The notes beneath the pieces are model-generated. The model saw nothing but the letters and a program-made list of their open reading frames with translations. It had not been told where the DNA came from and searched no databases. The position numbers were made by a program, and so were the translations under genes. Positions 17,820 to 25,603 of a stretch of 64,000 bases of DNA are shown here, one piece after another. The DNA is taken from assembly GCF_013778455.1 (NCBI RefSeq), contig NZ_JACEHE010000003.1, positions 1-64,000 of the forward strand, written 5' to 3'. This DNA comes from Streptomyces himalayensis subsp. himalayensis (GTDB lineage Bacteria > Actinomycetota > Actinomycetes > Streptomycetales > Streptomycetaceae). The stretch's first letter is position 1; the number at the start of each line of letters is the position of its first letter.

Positions 17820-18292
17820 CGCTTCCCCGACCCCCGCCCGGATTCCCGTTCCGCGCCGACGGGGCGGCGGTGGGTCACCACATTCCTCACCGCCGCCGCG
17901 CTGACCTCAGGAGCCGGCACCCTGCCCGGCGGCCTGCTATCGGACAGGGCGGCGGCGGCCGTCCCACCACAGATCACTCTCCCCGAACGGGGCACCCACG
18001 ACACGGCCCGGGCCTCCTCCTGGACCGACGGCTTCCTCACCGGCGACGGCGAATACGGAGCCGTGCTGTACGGCGCTCCCGCCCTGGCGAAGGTGGTGTT
18101 CAACCACCACCGGCTGTGCTGCCGAACGGCACCCGTGACGTGACCCCGCCGGTGATCTCCGGCCGTCTGGAAGACGCACGCGACAAGGCACTCGCGGGTG
18201 ACTACGCGGGGGCGCGCAGTTCGTACGCGGGGTGGCAGGCCTGCGGCCAGCGCAGGGACCAGCCCCCGGCGAAGTCCCGGGCGACTCCCTGA
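17820..18292 (+). pseudogene. Truncated, frameshifted GH95 alpha-L-fucosidase relic
   Basis: One frame encodes a signal-like stretch (RRWVTTFLTAAAL) and then SSWTDGFLTGDGEYGAVLYG and KVVFNHHRL, the N-terminal signature of GH95 alpha-L-fucosidases. After HHRL one base is missing, and the sequence continues in the next frame as VLPNGTRDVTPPVISGRL and ALAGDYAGA before a TGA at 18290. Only about 155 of the roughly 750 codons usual for the family remain, without the catalytic centre. A second fucosidase therefore once stood beside the GH29 gene. No start codon with a ribosome site is visible. Confidence 0.75.
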
Positions 18293-18492
18293 GGTGTTCA
18301 CTCCGCCGACCAGCGGGGCCACCCCCGCCGACAGGCCGGACTCCGACCATCCCAAAGAAGGACCCGTGCCACCGGTGGATCCGCCTCCCAGCGGAACTCG
18401 GCCACGCCCAAGTGAGAAATCGCCGGCAACCTTTTCGCCTCGTGCGGTCACTGAGCAGTGCACCATCAGCTCGATCTTCCGAACGGACAGGT

Positions 18493-19440
18493 ATGAAGAC
18501 AGCGAGGCAGGCTGCGCGGCAGCGCAGGCAGAGACGCAGGCTTGTGCTGGGCACCGCCTTGGCGGTGACCGCCGCGGGCGTTCTCGCCTACCTGGTCATG
18601 GGGTCGCTCCCCGACCGCGAGGCGGAGGCAGGGCATGCCGCGGCCACGCCCGTCGCCACCACCCAGGTGAGAACCACCACCCCGACGGGCACCCCGAGCG
18701 CTTCGGCGACGCCGACCGCGACCGGCACACCGACGCCGACGGCCGCCGCGACGACCGGTGCAGCACGCCCCTCGGCCACAGCCACCCCGCGGCCCCCGCG
18801 AACGGGGTCCACCACGCCATCGTCGGCAGGGCGGATTCGGCCCAACACCACCTACACCGGGGTCGCCACCGCCTACGAGGCCGCCGACGGAGACGGCGCC
18901 TGTCTGTTCGGCCCGAGTCCCGACCTCATGATCGCGGCCATGAACACCACGGACTACGAGACGTCTAGGGCGTGCGGCGCGTACGTGCTCGTCCGCGCGG
19001 CCAACGGCAAGTCGATCACGGTACGGATCACCAACGAATGCCCCCTGCCCTGCGCACCCGGGCAACTCGACCTCAGCCAACAGGCCTTCGCCAAACTCGC
19101 CGACCTCAAAGTCGGCCGGATCCAGATCACCTGGCAGCTGCTGAGCCCGAGCACGTCCGACACAATTTCCATCAGGTACAAAACCGGGTCCAACCCCTAT
19201 TGGTGCGGCATCCAGGCGATCGGCCACCGGAACCCGGTAGCACGCCTGGAGGTCCACACCAGCGACGGCTGGCGGCAGTTGCCCCGCACCGAATACAACT
19301 ACTTCATTTCCGCCAACGGCGGCGGGTGCGGCAGCTCGATCAGAATCACGGACATCTACGGAGAACGACTGACCATCACCGGGATCGCGCTGCGGCCGAA
19401 CGTCGTGCAACCGACCCGGGTTCAGTTCGCCCGGCGCTGA
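18493..19440 (+). CDS. Secreted bacterial expansin-like protein
   Basis: The 315-residue protein has an Arg-rich start, a hydrophobic segment near 20-38 serving as signal or anchor, and a Thr/Pro/Ser-rich linker to about residue 112. The expansin pair of domains follows: a double-psi beta-barrel (YTGVATAY, ITNECP, and LDLSQQAFAKLA, which carries the conserved Asp) and a CBM63-like domain (NPYWCGIQ, GGCGSSIRITDIYG). Expansins loosen cellulose and xylan networks without hydrolysis, which suits the surrounding cellulases and xylanolytic genes. The ATG at 18493 has only a weak AGG before it. Confidence 0.82.
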   Translation: MKTARQAARQRRQRRRLVLGTALAVTAAGVLAYLVMGSLPDREAEAGHAAATPVATTQVRTTTPTGTPSASATPTATGTPTPTAAATTGAARPSATATPRPPRTGSTTPSSAGRIRPNTTYTGVATAYEAADGDGACLFGPSPDLMIAAMNTTDYETSRACGAYVLVRAANGKSITVRITNECPLPCAPGQLDLSQQAFAKLADLKVGRIQITWQLLSPSTSDTISIRYKTGSNPYWCGIQAIGHRNPVARLEVHTSDGWRQLPRTEYNYFISANGGGCGSSIRITDIYGERLTITGIALRPNVVQPTRVQFARR

Positions 19441-19501
19441 TCCCGCCGTCCCGCAGGACGAGTGCGCAAGCCCGAGCTGTCGAATCGACACGCTCCGAGG
19501 G

Positions 19502-19522
19502 GGAAGGGCCGCCATGACGCAC
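19502..19522 (+). repeat. 21-bp copy of a ribosome-site/start-codon segment
   Basis: A 21-base block (GGAAGGGCCGCCATGACG followed by CAC) occurs here and again exactly at 22391-22411, where it is the ribosome site and first codons of a binding-protein relic. Here the reading frame continues only a few codons before it runs into the GH1 relic on the other strand. It looks like a fragment of the same gene family left behind by deletion. Confidence 0.55.
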
Positions 19523-19685
19523 CCGAGCGTAAGCCCGTGGCTGTGGCTGAAGGTGCCCCAGATGAGGGGCCACGCCCGTTCTCGTCGTGGGCACCCTCGA
19601 CCTGGTAGGCCGCGGTGGCGGCGCCGAAACGGAACCCGGCGGGCAGTACCGGGAAGGGCGGGGAACTCACGTGGGGATACCTCAT
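19523..19685 (-). pseudogene. N-terminal relic of a GH1 beta-glucosidase
   Basis: From ATG 19685 the minus strand reads PAGFRFGAATAAYQVEGA and ENGRGP, the diagnostic GH1 opening. Near 19575 the frame breaks, and the continuation LIWGTFSHS lies in the next phase. Only about 55 of about 450 codons remain and both catalytic Glu are lost. It lies directly downstream of the acetylxylan esterase on the same strand, so it was probably the last gene of that operon. Confidence 0.75.
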
Positions 19686-19899
19686 GGGTCTCTTCGAAGC
19701 CGTGGCTGGTACCAGCTCGTGGGCAGCCGGCGAACATGCCACGGCGAACGGCGGCGGACGCAGCCCGGGCGGATGTGCTGCTTCGTGTGTGCGGTAGGGC
19801 CGCTTGTGTGACGCCCTGGCGGCGTCCGCGTCAGCAGCCGCTCGTGATCGGGCGAGACAGTCGTTCCCCGAACGGAGACGGGTAGCTGCGGTGCAAGGG

Positions 19900-20883
19900 T
19901 CACTGCTCGGGTGCGAGCCCGCGCTCGTGGAGCCAGGCCAGTTGGACGGGTGGGTTGGAGCCGCAACCGCCGCCGTGGTCCGCGAACGGCCAGACGGTCA
20001 TGGAGCGGTCCTGGCCCGCGTAGTGGTTGAAGGCCGCGTAGACGGTGGAGGGAGGGCAGACGGGGTCCATCAGGCCGACGCTGAACAGTGCGGGAGCCGT
20101 GGCCCGCTGGGCGAAGTGGACGCCGTCGAAGTAGGCGAGGGTGGCGAAGGCGTCCGTGACGCGGTGGCGGCTGTGCCAGCGCAGGTAGGCGGCGATCTCC
20201 GGGTACGGCCCGTCCCCGGTGCTCTCGACGGCCCGGCGGTAGTGGCACAGGAAGGGGACGTCCGGCAGGACGGCCGCCACCCGGTCCGGCGCCAGCCCTG
20301 CGACGGCGAGGGAAAGGCCGCCGCCCTGGCTCGCGCCGGTGACGATCACGCGCTCGGGGTCGAGGCCGGGCAGCTCGGCCACCGCGTCCACCGCTCGGAC
20401 GCAGTCGGTCATCAGCCGCCGGTAGTAGTAGTGCTGGGGCGAGTCGATGCCGCGGGTCATGAAGCCTCCGGCCCACTGCGTTCCGTCGCCCTCGCCGCGG
20501 TCGGGGGTGTCGTGGCCCTGGCCGCGGGTGTCGACGACGAGCTGTGCGTAGCCTGCAGCGGACCAGAGCAGGTGGTCGGTGGGCAGGCCCCGGCCGCCGC
20601 TGTAGCCGATGTAGGTGACAACGACCGGCAGCGGCCCCTCGGCGCCGCGTGGCCGGATCAGCCAGGCGGCCACCGGCTCACCCTGCCAGCCGGGGAAGCG
20701 CACGTCGTCCGCCTCGACGGTGCGCAGCAGGTACCGGTCCGTCACCGGTTCGGCTTTGGCGACCTGGCCGTAGCGGCGCGCCTCGGCCAGGGTTCGCGAC
20801 CAGAAGGCGTCGAAGTCCTCGGGGGCTCGGCACTCCGGGCGGTAGCCGACGAGTTCGTCGAGTGGCATGTCTGTCAGTGGCAT
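19900..20883 (-). CDS. Acetylxylan esterase / cephalosporin-C deacetylase (CE7)
   Basis: This 327-residue alpha/beta hydrolase has the CE7 marks: VDTRGQGHDTPD, nucleophile Ser in GASQGGG, Asp in GLMDPVCPP and His in ADHGGGC. It has no signal peptide and so would remove acetyl groups from imported xylo-oligosaccharides. The ATG at 20883 has GAGGAA upstream. The gene is intact, although the genes before (GH3) and after it (GH1) on the same strand are both relics, so it appears to be the sole survivor of a GH3-esterase-GH1 operon. Confidence 0.9.
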   Translation of the reverse strand: MPLTDMPLDELVGYRPECRAPEDFDAFWSRTLAEARRYGQVAKAEPVTDRYLLRTVEADDVRFPGWQGEPVAAWLIRPRGAEGPLPVVVTYIGYSGGRGLPTDHLLWSAAGYAQLVVDTRGQGHDTPDRGEGDGTQWAGGFMTRGIDSPQHYYYRRLMTDCVRAVDAVAELPGLDPERVIVTGASQGGGLSLAVAGLAPDRVAAVLPDVPFLCHYRRAVESTGDGPYPEIAAYLRWHSRHRVTDAFATLAYFDGVHFAQRATAPALFSVGLMDPVCPPSTVYAAFNHYAGQDRSMTVWPFADHGGGCGSNPPVQLAWLHERGLAPEQ

Positions 20884-20959
20884 GATGTTCCTCGGGTGTC
20901 GGGAAGGGGCGGCCCGCCGCCCTCACAGGCGGGCCGCCGGTTTCGGTGGGCGTCCGGTC

Positions 20960-21456
20960 TCAGCCCTCTGGGGGGTGGGCCGAGGCGAAGCGGAAGGCGG
21001 CGGCGCGGACGTCGCCGTGCAGGGTGAGCCGCAGGTCGTGGACGCCGTCCAGGGCATCCGGGAGCCAGCAGCCGACGGTCGTCCAGGCATGGCGGTCACC
21101 GGTGGGCGGGACCGCGATCCGCACCAGGACGCGGTCGCCGACGTGGAACTCCAGCGCCGCTCCGCCCGGTTCGGCGCCGGTGCGGGAGACTTCGGCCTCC
21201 ACCCGGACGGCTCCCGTCAGAACGACCGTGGCCGGGCCCAGCCAGGCGACACCGCGGAGGGTCTCGGTCCCGGTCCGGAAAGGGGCCAGGCGGAGAGCGG
21301 GACGGCCTCCGCGTACTGGTGGAGCATCGCCAGCCGCTCATCGAGAGTGAGGCGGCCGAGGAGGTCCTCAACCCGGTCGCGCATCCCAAGCGCGGAATCG
21401 CGGAACGGCAACCCGGCTACGGGCAAGGTGGCTTCGGGCATGGACGGGCTGTTCAC
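20960..21456 (-). pseudogene. GH3 beta-glycosidase relic with large internal deletion
   Basis: From GTG 21456 (AAGGGG upstream) the frame reads FRDSALGMRDRVEDLLGRLT and DERLAMLHQYAEAVP, the N-terminus of GH3 xylosidases/glucosidases. A frameshift near 21300 leads to APFRTGTETLRGVAWLGPATV. This is then joined directly to a C-terminal segment (VRVEAEVSRTG, AALEFHVGDRVLVRI, DVRAAAFRFA) ending at 20960. About 160 codons remain of roughly 750-900, and the catalytic core is gone. It heads the minus-strand group followed by the intact esterase. Confidence 0.78.
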
Positions 21457-21514
21457 GTGGGAACCCCTTGGATGATGAACGAGGACTCGAAAGCGCGTGG
21501 CGGCAGCACTGTCG

Positions 21515-21528
21515 TCGAAGCGCTTCGA
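21515..21528. promoter_or_regulatory. Palindromic LacI-type operator TCGAAGCGCTTCGA, copy 1
   Basis: A perfect 14-base palindrome lies between the divergent GH3 relic (minus) and the first binding-protein relic (plus). The same site occurs at 35515 and 35673, and its core at 22369. The CGAA...TTCG arms resemble the inverted repeats reported for the xylan-responsive regulator BxlR of Streptomyces. A near copy, TCGAAGCGCATCGA, follows at 21663-21676. Confidence 0.7.
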
Positions 21529-21813
21529 AAGTCCCATGGAGCCAGCAGGCTGTCAATCGGCTGGTGATTTTTCGCATCAGCACCTGGTGCGGCACGGAAG
21601 AAAAAGAGTTGCGTCCGATCCACTTGTCGTGTGTGAAACCCAGAGTTAACGTCAAACGCTCATCGAAGCGCATCGACGCGGCTGGCTGGGCGGTCTTCGG
21701 TCCGCCTCCGCCTCCGCCTGCCCCACCGTGCCTCCTCCTCCGCACCGCTCAAGATGCGCGGAGACCGTCTCCCTGTCAGAGCTCTCCGCGTGACAGAAGG
21801 GCCGCTGATCGCC

Positions 21814-22250
21814 ATGAGGACCTCTATGAACCGCAGACCGTCCTGCGCACCGCCGTCGGCGCCAGGAGGACAGTCGCCCTTAGCCCGCTGCTCTCTGCGT
21901 GCGGGGGTGGCGGAGAGCAGAGGACGGGCGCGAACTCGAAGGCAGGCCTGAAGGCCGCGCTGCCCGCCTATGTACCGAGGAACCCCGTGAGCCGGACATC
22001 GCCCCGGTTGCGGGCAGCGACGGCGCGGTGACCGATCCGGGGTTCCTGCGCTACCCGTCCGAGCGGGTCGCCACGGTCTCCGGCACCCGGGCGAGGGCGG
22101 CAAGTACACCGCGGTCACCCCGCTTTGGGGCACTGTGCCGGCGCCCGGCAACTCCTTGTACGAGGCGATGAACAAGGCCCTGGGCGTCGAGCTGACCATG
22201 AAGCCGGCTGACGGCAACAACTACTGGATGACGGGTGAGCGTGAGTTGTC
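21814..22250 (+). pseudogene. Solute-binding lipoprotein relic 1 (sugar ABC importer)
   Basis: Pieces of one protein appear in successive frames. Two ATGs (21814, 21826) precede NRR and a lipobox (LLSACGGGG), then KAGLKAALPAYVP; one phase on, EPDIAPVAGSDGAVTDPGFL; and one more on, TAVTPLWGTVPAPGNSLYEA and GVELTMKP, ending in NNYW. This is the order of the N-terminal 150 residues of the intact binding protein at 33733-35397. At least three frameshifts and loss of the C-terminal two thirds make it non-functional. Confidence 0.7.
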
Positions 22251-22329
22251 GAAGCGCATCGACGCTGCCACCGCCCCCGACGGGCTGCCAATGGGGCCTC
22301 CTCAAGAAACTTTCTTTGCGCACAGGCTC

Positions 22330-22378
22330 TTGTTTCGCAAGAAACAAATCCGTTACCTTCCCCAAGGTGAAGCGCTTC
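22330..22378 (+). promoter_or_regulatory. Inverted repeat and GAAGCGCTTC operator before relic 2
   Basis: TTGTTTC-GCAA-GAAACAA (22330-22347) is a perfect 7-bp inverted repeat. It is followed by the palindromic core GAAGCGCTTC (22369-22378) of the operator found at 21515, 35515 and 35673. Both precede the start of the second binding-protein relic by less than 75 bases. Confidence 0.55.
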
Positions 22379-22402
22379 GACAGTCCCAGAGGAAGGGCCG
22401 CC

Positions 22403-22548
22403 ATGACGCACGGGGTGAACCGCAGAAGCTTCGTCAGCACAGCAGCCGCGGTCGCGGGGACGGCCGCACCGGCGCCGTTGCTGTCCGCCTGCGGGGTGGC
22501 GGACAGCAGAAGGCGGGCACGCGCACAAAGGCAGGCCTGAATGCCGCA
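22403..22548 (+). pseudogene. Solute-binding lipoprotein relic 2
   Basis: ATG 22403, after GAGGAAGG, opens MTHGVNRRSFVSTAAAV and the lipobox PLLSACG, a Tat lipoprotein signal. One base later the frame breaks. In the shifted frame GGQQKAGTRTKAGLNAAL parallels relic 1 (AGLKAALPAYVP). The sequence then joins a LacI-family fragment without an intervening gene end. Only the first 50 or so codons survive. Confidence 0.7.
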
Positions 22549-22928
22549 CTGTGCGGCGCGTCGCGGCGAGCGGGCCGGCCGACGGCGTGATCCTCATGGA
22601 CGTCGAGCTGGACGATCAGCGCATCCCGGCGCTGCACGCGCAGGGCACGCAGACGGTGTTGATCGGCCTACCCGACGACCCGCGCCAACTCTCCTGGTCG
22701 ACCACGACTTCACCGCCGTCCGGCGCCCTGTGCGCGGACCATCTGGCCGACCTCGACCACCAGGACGTCGGCTTCATCCGCTACGGCTCCGGTGTCTACG
22801 AGCGGCAGGCCGGATACGCCGCACGCGCCCTCTCCGGCTTCCGGGAGCATGCGGAGCAGCGCGGTCTGCGCTTCCTGCACCGGCCCTGCGAGGGGTCGTA
22901 CGAATCCACCGCCTGGACCCCACTCTGA
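22549..22928 (+). pseudogene. LacI-family regulator fragment
   Basis: The stretch RRVAASGPADGVILMDVELD, then HAQGTQTVLIGLPDDP, GALCADHLADL and GFREHAEQRGLRFLHRP is the middle of a LacI-family effector domain. The helix-turn-helix and the C-terminal third are missing, and around 22690 a better match (VDHDFTAV) lies in a neighbouring frame, pointing to paired frameshifts. It may be the remains of the regulator of the local operators. Confidence 0.7.
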
Positions 22929-22974
22929 CGATCCGTCAGGGCACCACACGACTCTCCATACCCGAGGAACCGTC

Positions 22975-23408
22975 ATGACGGCACGCAGCATCACCGACCG
23001 CCTGGGCGGCCTAGCCTTCGGCGGTGACTACAACCCCGAGCAGTGGGACGAGCCGGTCTGGAAGGAGGACGACGAACCCACGGCATGCTCGCGGACAGCC
23101 CGGCACTCACCCGGCACCGCTTCGGCACCGGACAGGGCTGGTATCTCTCCACCCGCCTGGACGACGCCGACTACGGCGCCCTGGTCGGACGGCTCCTGAA
23201 GGAAGCCGGCGTCGAGCCGGAGTTGCCGGACCTGCCGGCCGGTGTCGAAGCCATCACCCGGCATGCATCCGACGGCCGCCGCTGGCACCTCCTGATCAAC
23301 CACTCCGTGGACGCCGTGCCCCTGCCGGATCCCGTCCACGACCTGCTCACCGGCGGGGCGACCCACGAACTGCCGCCCGGCGGCTGCGTGGCGCTGCGCG
23401 GCCACTGA
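22975..23408 (+). pseudogene. GH42 beta-galactosidase relic (N- and C-terminal ends fused)
   Basis: ATG 22975 with GAGGAA upstream opens MTARSITDRLGGLAFGGDYN and PEQWDEPVW, the canonical GH42 start. After about 34 codons the sequence jumps, out of phase, to the C-terminal domain (ALTRHRFGTGQGWYLSTRLD, then INHSVDAVPLPDP and GGCVALRGH) ending at 23408. Roughly 500 central codons, including both catalytic Glu, are deleted. It precedes the intact GH36 gene by 15 bases and was probably co-transcribed with it. Confidence 0.82.
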
Positions 23409-23423
23409 CTTGGAAAGGCCACC

Positions 23424-25559
23424 ATGGAAAAGGAACAGCGGAGCTTCCGCTGGGGTCACGAGGCCCTGCACCTCGAGTTCGTCCTCGGCGACGACGGCAG
23501 CGCCCGCCTGACGCACCTCGGACTGCCCGGCGAGGCGGGCAGCGGCCCTCAGGGGTCCCTGCCTCTGGTGGAGGTGACGGCCACGGGTCACGGGCGCGGC
23601 TGGTCGGGCAGCCGCCTGATCCATACGGATCTCGGCGGGCGACTGCGCCACCGGACCCACCGCGCGGCCCGCGACGGCGACTGGCACACCCTGACCGTGC
23701 ACCTCCACGACCCGGACACCGGGCTGGTCGCGGAGGTGACCTACCGGTCGCCGGACGGCATTCCCGTACTGCGCAGTGAGGTGACCCTGCGCAACGAAGG
23801 GCAGGCCACGCTGCACCTGGAGTCGGTCAGCTCACTCGCGGTGGGCGGCCTCACCCCGCCGGACCCGGCGGTCATTGACGCCGCGGACCTGCTGTGGGCG
23901 GAGAACGACTGGCTCACCGAATGCCGCTGGCAGCGACAGCCGATGCGCCTGACCACACCGGCCCACAGCGGACGCGTGAGCAACGGGCACGGCAGAGCCG
24001 GCTTCGCCCTGAACGGACAGCGCACCTGGTCCAGTTGCGGACGCCTTCCCATGGGCGGCCTGACGGACCGGCGTACCGGCCGCACTTGGGTGTGGCAGAT
24101 CGAGCACAACGGCGGGGGCTGGCGCTGGGAATGCGAAGAGCGGGACAAGGCGGCCTACGTGGCGCTGTTCGGACCCACCGACACCCACCACGACTGGCGG
24201 CACTCCCTTGAACCCGGCGCCGCCTTCCACACCGTACCCGCCGCCTTGTCCTTCACCGCCGACGGCGGCCCCGACGCCGCGTTCGCCGCATTGACCCGCT
24301 ACCGCCGCGCCCAGCGCCGCCCGCATGCCGACCACCAGCGCCTGCCCGTCATTTTCAACGACTACATGAACTGCCTGATGGGCGACCCAACGACCGAGAA
24401 GCTGCTGCCGCTCATCGACGCGGCGGCCGACGCAGGCGCGGAATACTTCGTGATCGACGCCGGCTGGTACGACGGCGACAACGACGGCTGGTGGGACAGC
24501 GTCGGCGCCTGGGAGCCTGCTGCCTCCCGGTTCCCCGGGGCGCGCGGGATCCACGAGGTGCTGGACCGCATCCGGGAGCGCGGCATGGTTCCCGGCCTGT
24601 GGCTGGAGCCGGAGGTGATCGGCGTACGCAGCCCCATGGCCAAGTCCCTGCCCGACGAGGCGTTCTTCCGGCGCGACGGAGCCCGCGTCACGGAGAATGG
24701 CCGGCACCACCTGGACCTGCGCCACCCGGCCGCCCGTGCCCACCTGGACCAGGTCGTGGACCGCCTGGTCGGCGAGTGGGGCGTCGGCTACCTCAAACTC
24801 GACCACAACATCAACCCCGGCTCCGGCACCAGCGCCCACCCCGGCGAGACCCCGGGCGCCGGCCTGCTCGGCCACAACCGCGCCCACCTCGACTGGCTCG
24901 ACGGCATCCTGGACCGCTATCCGCACCTCGTGGTGGAGAACTGCTCCTCCGGTGGCATGCGCTGGGACTACGCGTTGCTGTCGCGGCTGCAACTGCAGTC
25001 CACCAGCGACCAGCAGAATCTCCACCTCTACGCGCCCATCGCGGCCTCCGCGCCGACCGCCGCCACCCCCGAGCAGGGCGCCGTCTGGGCGTACCCTCAG
25101 CCGGAGGACTCCCTCGACGAGGTGGCCTTCACCATGGTCAACGCGCTCCTCGGCCGGATCCATCTCTCCGGCCGCATTCCGGAACTCCAGCCGGAGGCCC
25201 GCGCCCTGGTGCACGAGGCGATAGCGGCTTACAAGGCCATCCGCGCCGACCTGCCGCAAGCCGTGCCGTCCTGGCCACTCGACCTCCCCGGCTGGGACGA
25301 CCCCTGGATCGCTCTCGCCCTGCACACCCCCGCCACCACCTACCTCACCGCCTGGCGCCGTCCCGGAACCGACTCCACGGCGACACTTCACCTGCCCCAC
25401 CTGCGGGACACAGCCGCCCGTGTCGACCTGCTCTACCCCTCGGTCAGCCGGGCCGTGTCCGCCTGGACGCCCGACACCGCCGAGCTGAGCCTGACCCTGC
25501 CCAGCGCGCCGTCCGCCGTCCTGCTCCGCATCACCCCCACGGCCCCCGGCGCTCCCTGA
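23424..25559 (+). CDS. GH36 alpha-galactosidase
   Basis: This 711-residue protein lacks a signal peptide and would act inside the cell on imported galactosides. It has the N-terminal beta-supersandwich and the GH36 barrel, with VIDAGWYDGDNDGWW, WLEPEV, the nucleophile Asp in YLKLDHN near 455 and the acid/base Asp in STSDQQN near 526, plus ENCSSGGMRWD. GGAAAGG precedes ATG 23424. It starts 15 bases after the GH42 relic and is followed at 45 bases by GH43 and then GH5. These three probably form an operon for galactoglucomannan or arabinoxylan oligomers. Confidence 0.9.
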   Translation: MEKEQRSFRWGHEALHLEFVLGDDGSARLTHLGLPGEAGSGPQGSLPLVEVTATGHGRGWSGSRLIHTDLGGRLRHRTHRAARDGDWHTLTVHLHDPDTGLVAEVTYRSPDGIPVLRSEVTLRNEGQATLHLESVSSLAVGGLTPPDPAVIDAADLLWAENDWLTECRWQRQPMRLTTPAHSGRVSNGHGRAGFALNGQRTWSSCGRLPMGGLTDRRTGRTWVWQIEHNGGGWRWECEERDKAAYVALFGPTDTHHDWRHSLEPGAAFHTVPAALSFTADGGPDAAFAALTRYRRAQRRPHADHQRLPVIFNDYMNCLMGDPTTEKLLPLIDAAADAGAEYFVIDAGWYDGDNDGWWDSVGAWEPAASRFPGARGIHEVLDRIRERGMVPGLWLEPEVIGVRSPMAKSLPDEAFFRRDGARVTENGRHHLDLRHPAARAHLDQVVDRLVGEWGVGYLKLDHNINPGSGTSAHPGETPGAGLLGHNRAHLDWLDGILDRYPHLVVENCSSGGMRWDYALLSRLQLQSTSDQQNLHLYAPIAASAPTAATPEQGAVWAYPQPEDSLDEVAFTMVNALLGRIHLSGRIPELQPEARALVHEAIAAYKAIRADLPQAVPSWPLDLPGWDDPWIALALHTPATTYLTAWRRPGTDSTATLHLPHLRDTAARVDLLYPSVSRAVSAWTPDTAELSLTLPSAPSAVLLRITPTAPGAP

Positions 25560-25603
25560 ACCACCCCACGCCCGCATCACGAATCGACGAGAGGACCCAT
25601 CGG

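Noticed and set aside
22403..22540. Short lipoprotein gene (46 codons) starting at 22403
   Set aside because: The signal and lipobox are followed by a frameshift into an Arg-rich tail; the shifted frame restores the binding-protein sequence, so it is a relic.
17724..23408. Insertion sequence or transposon as the cause of the broken genes
   Set aside because: No transposase reading frame, terminal inverted repeats or target duplications were seen in or around the relics.
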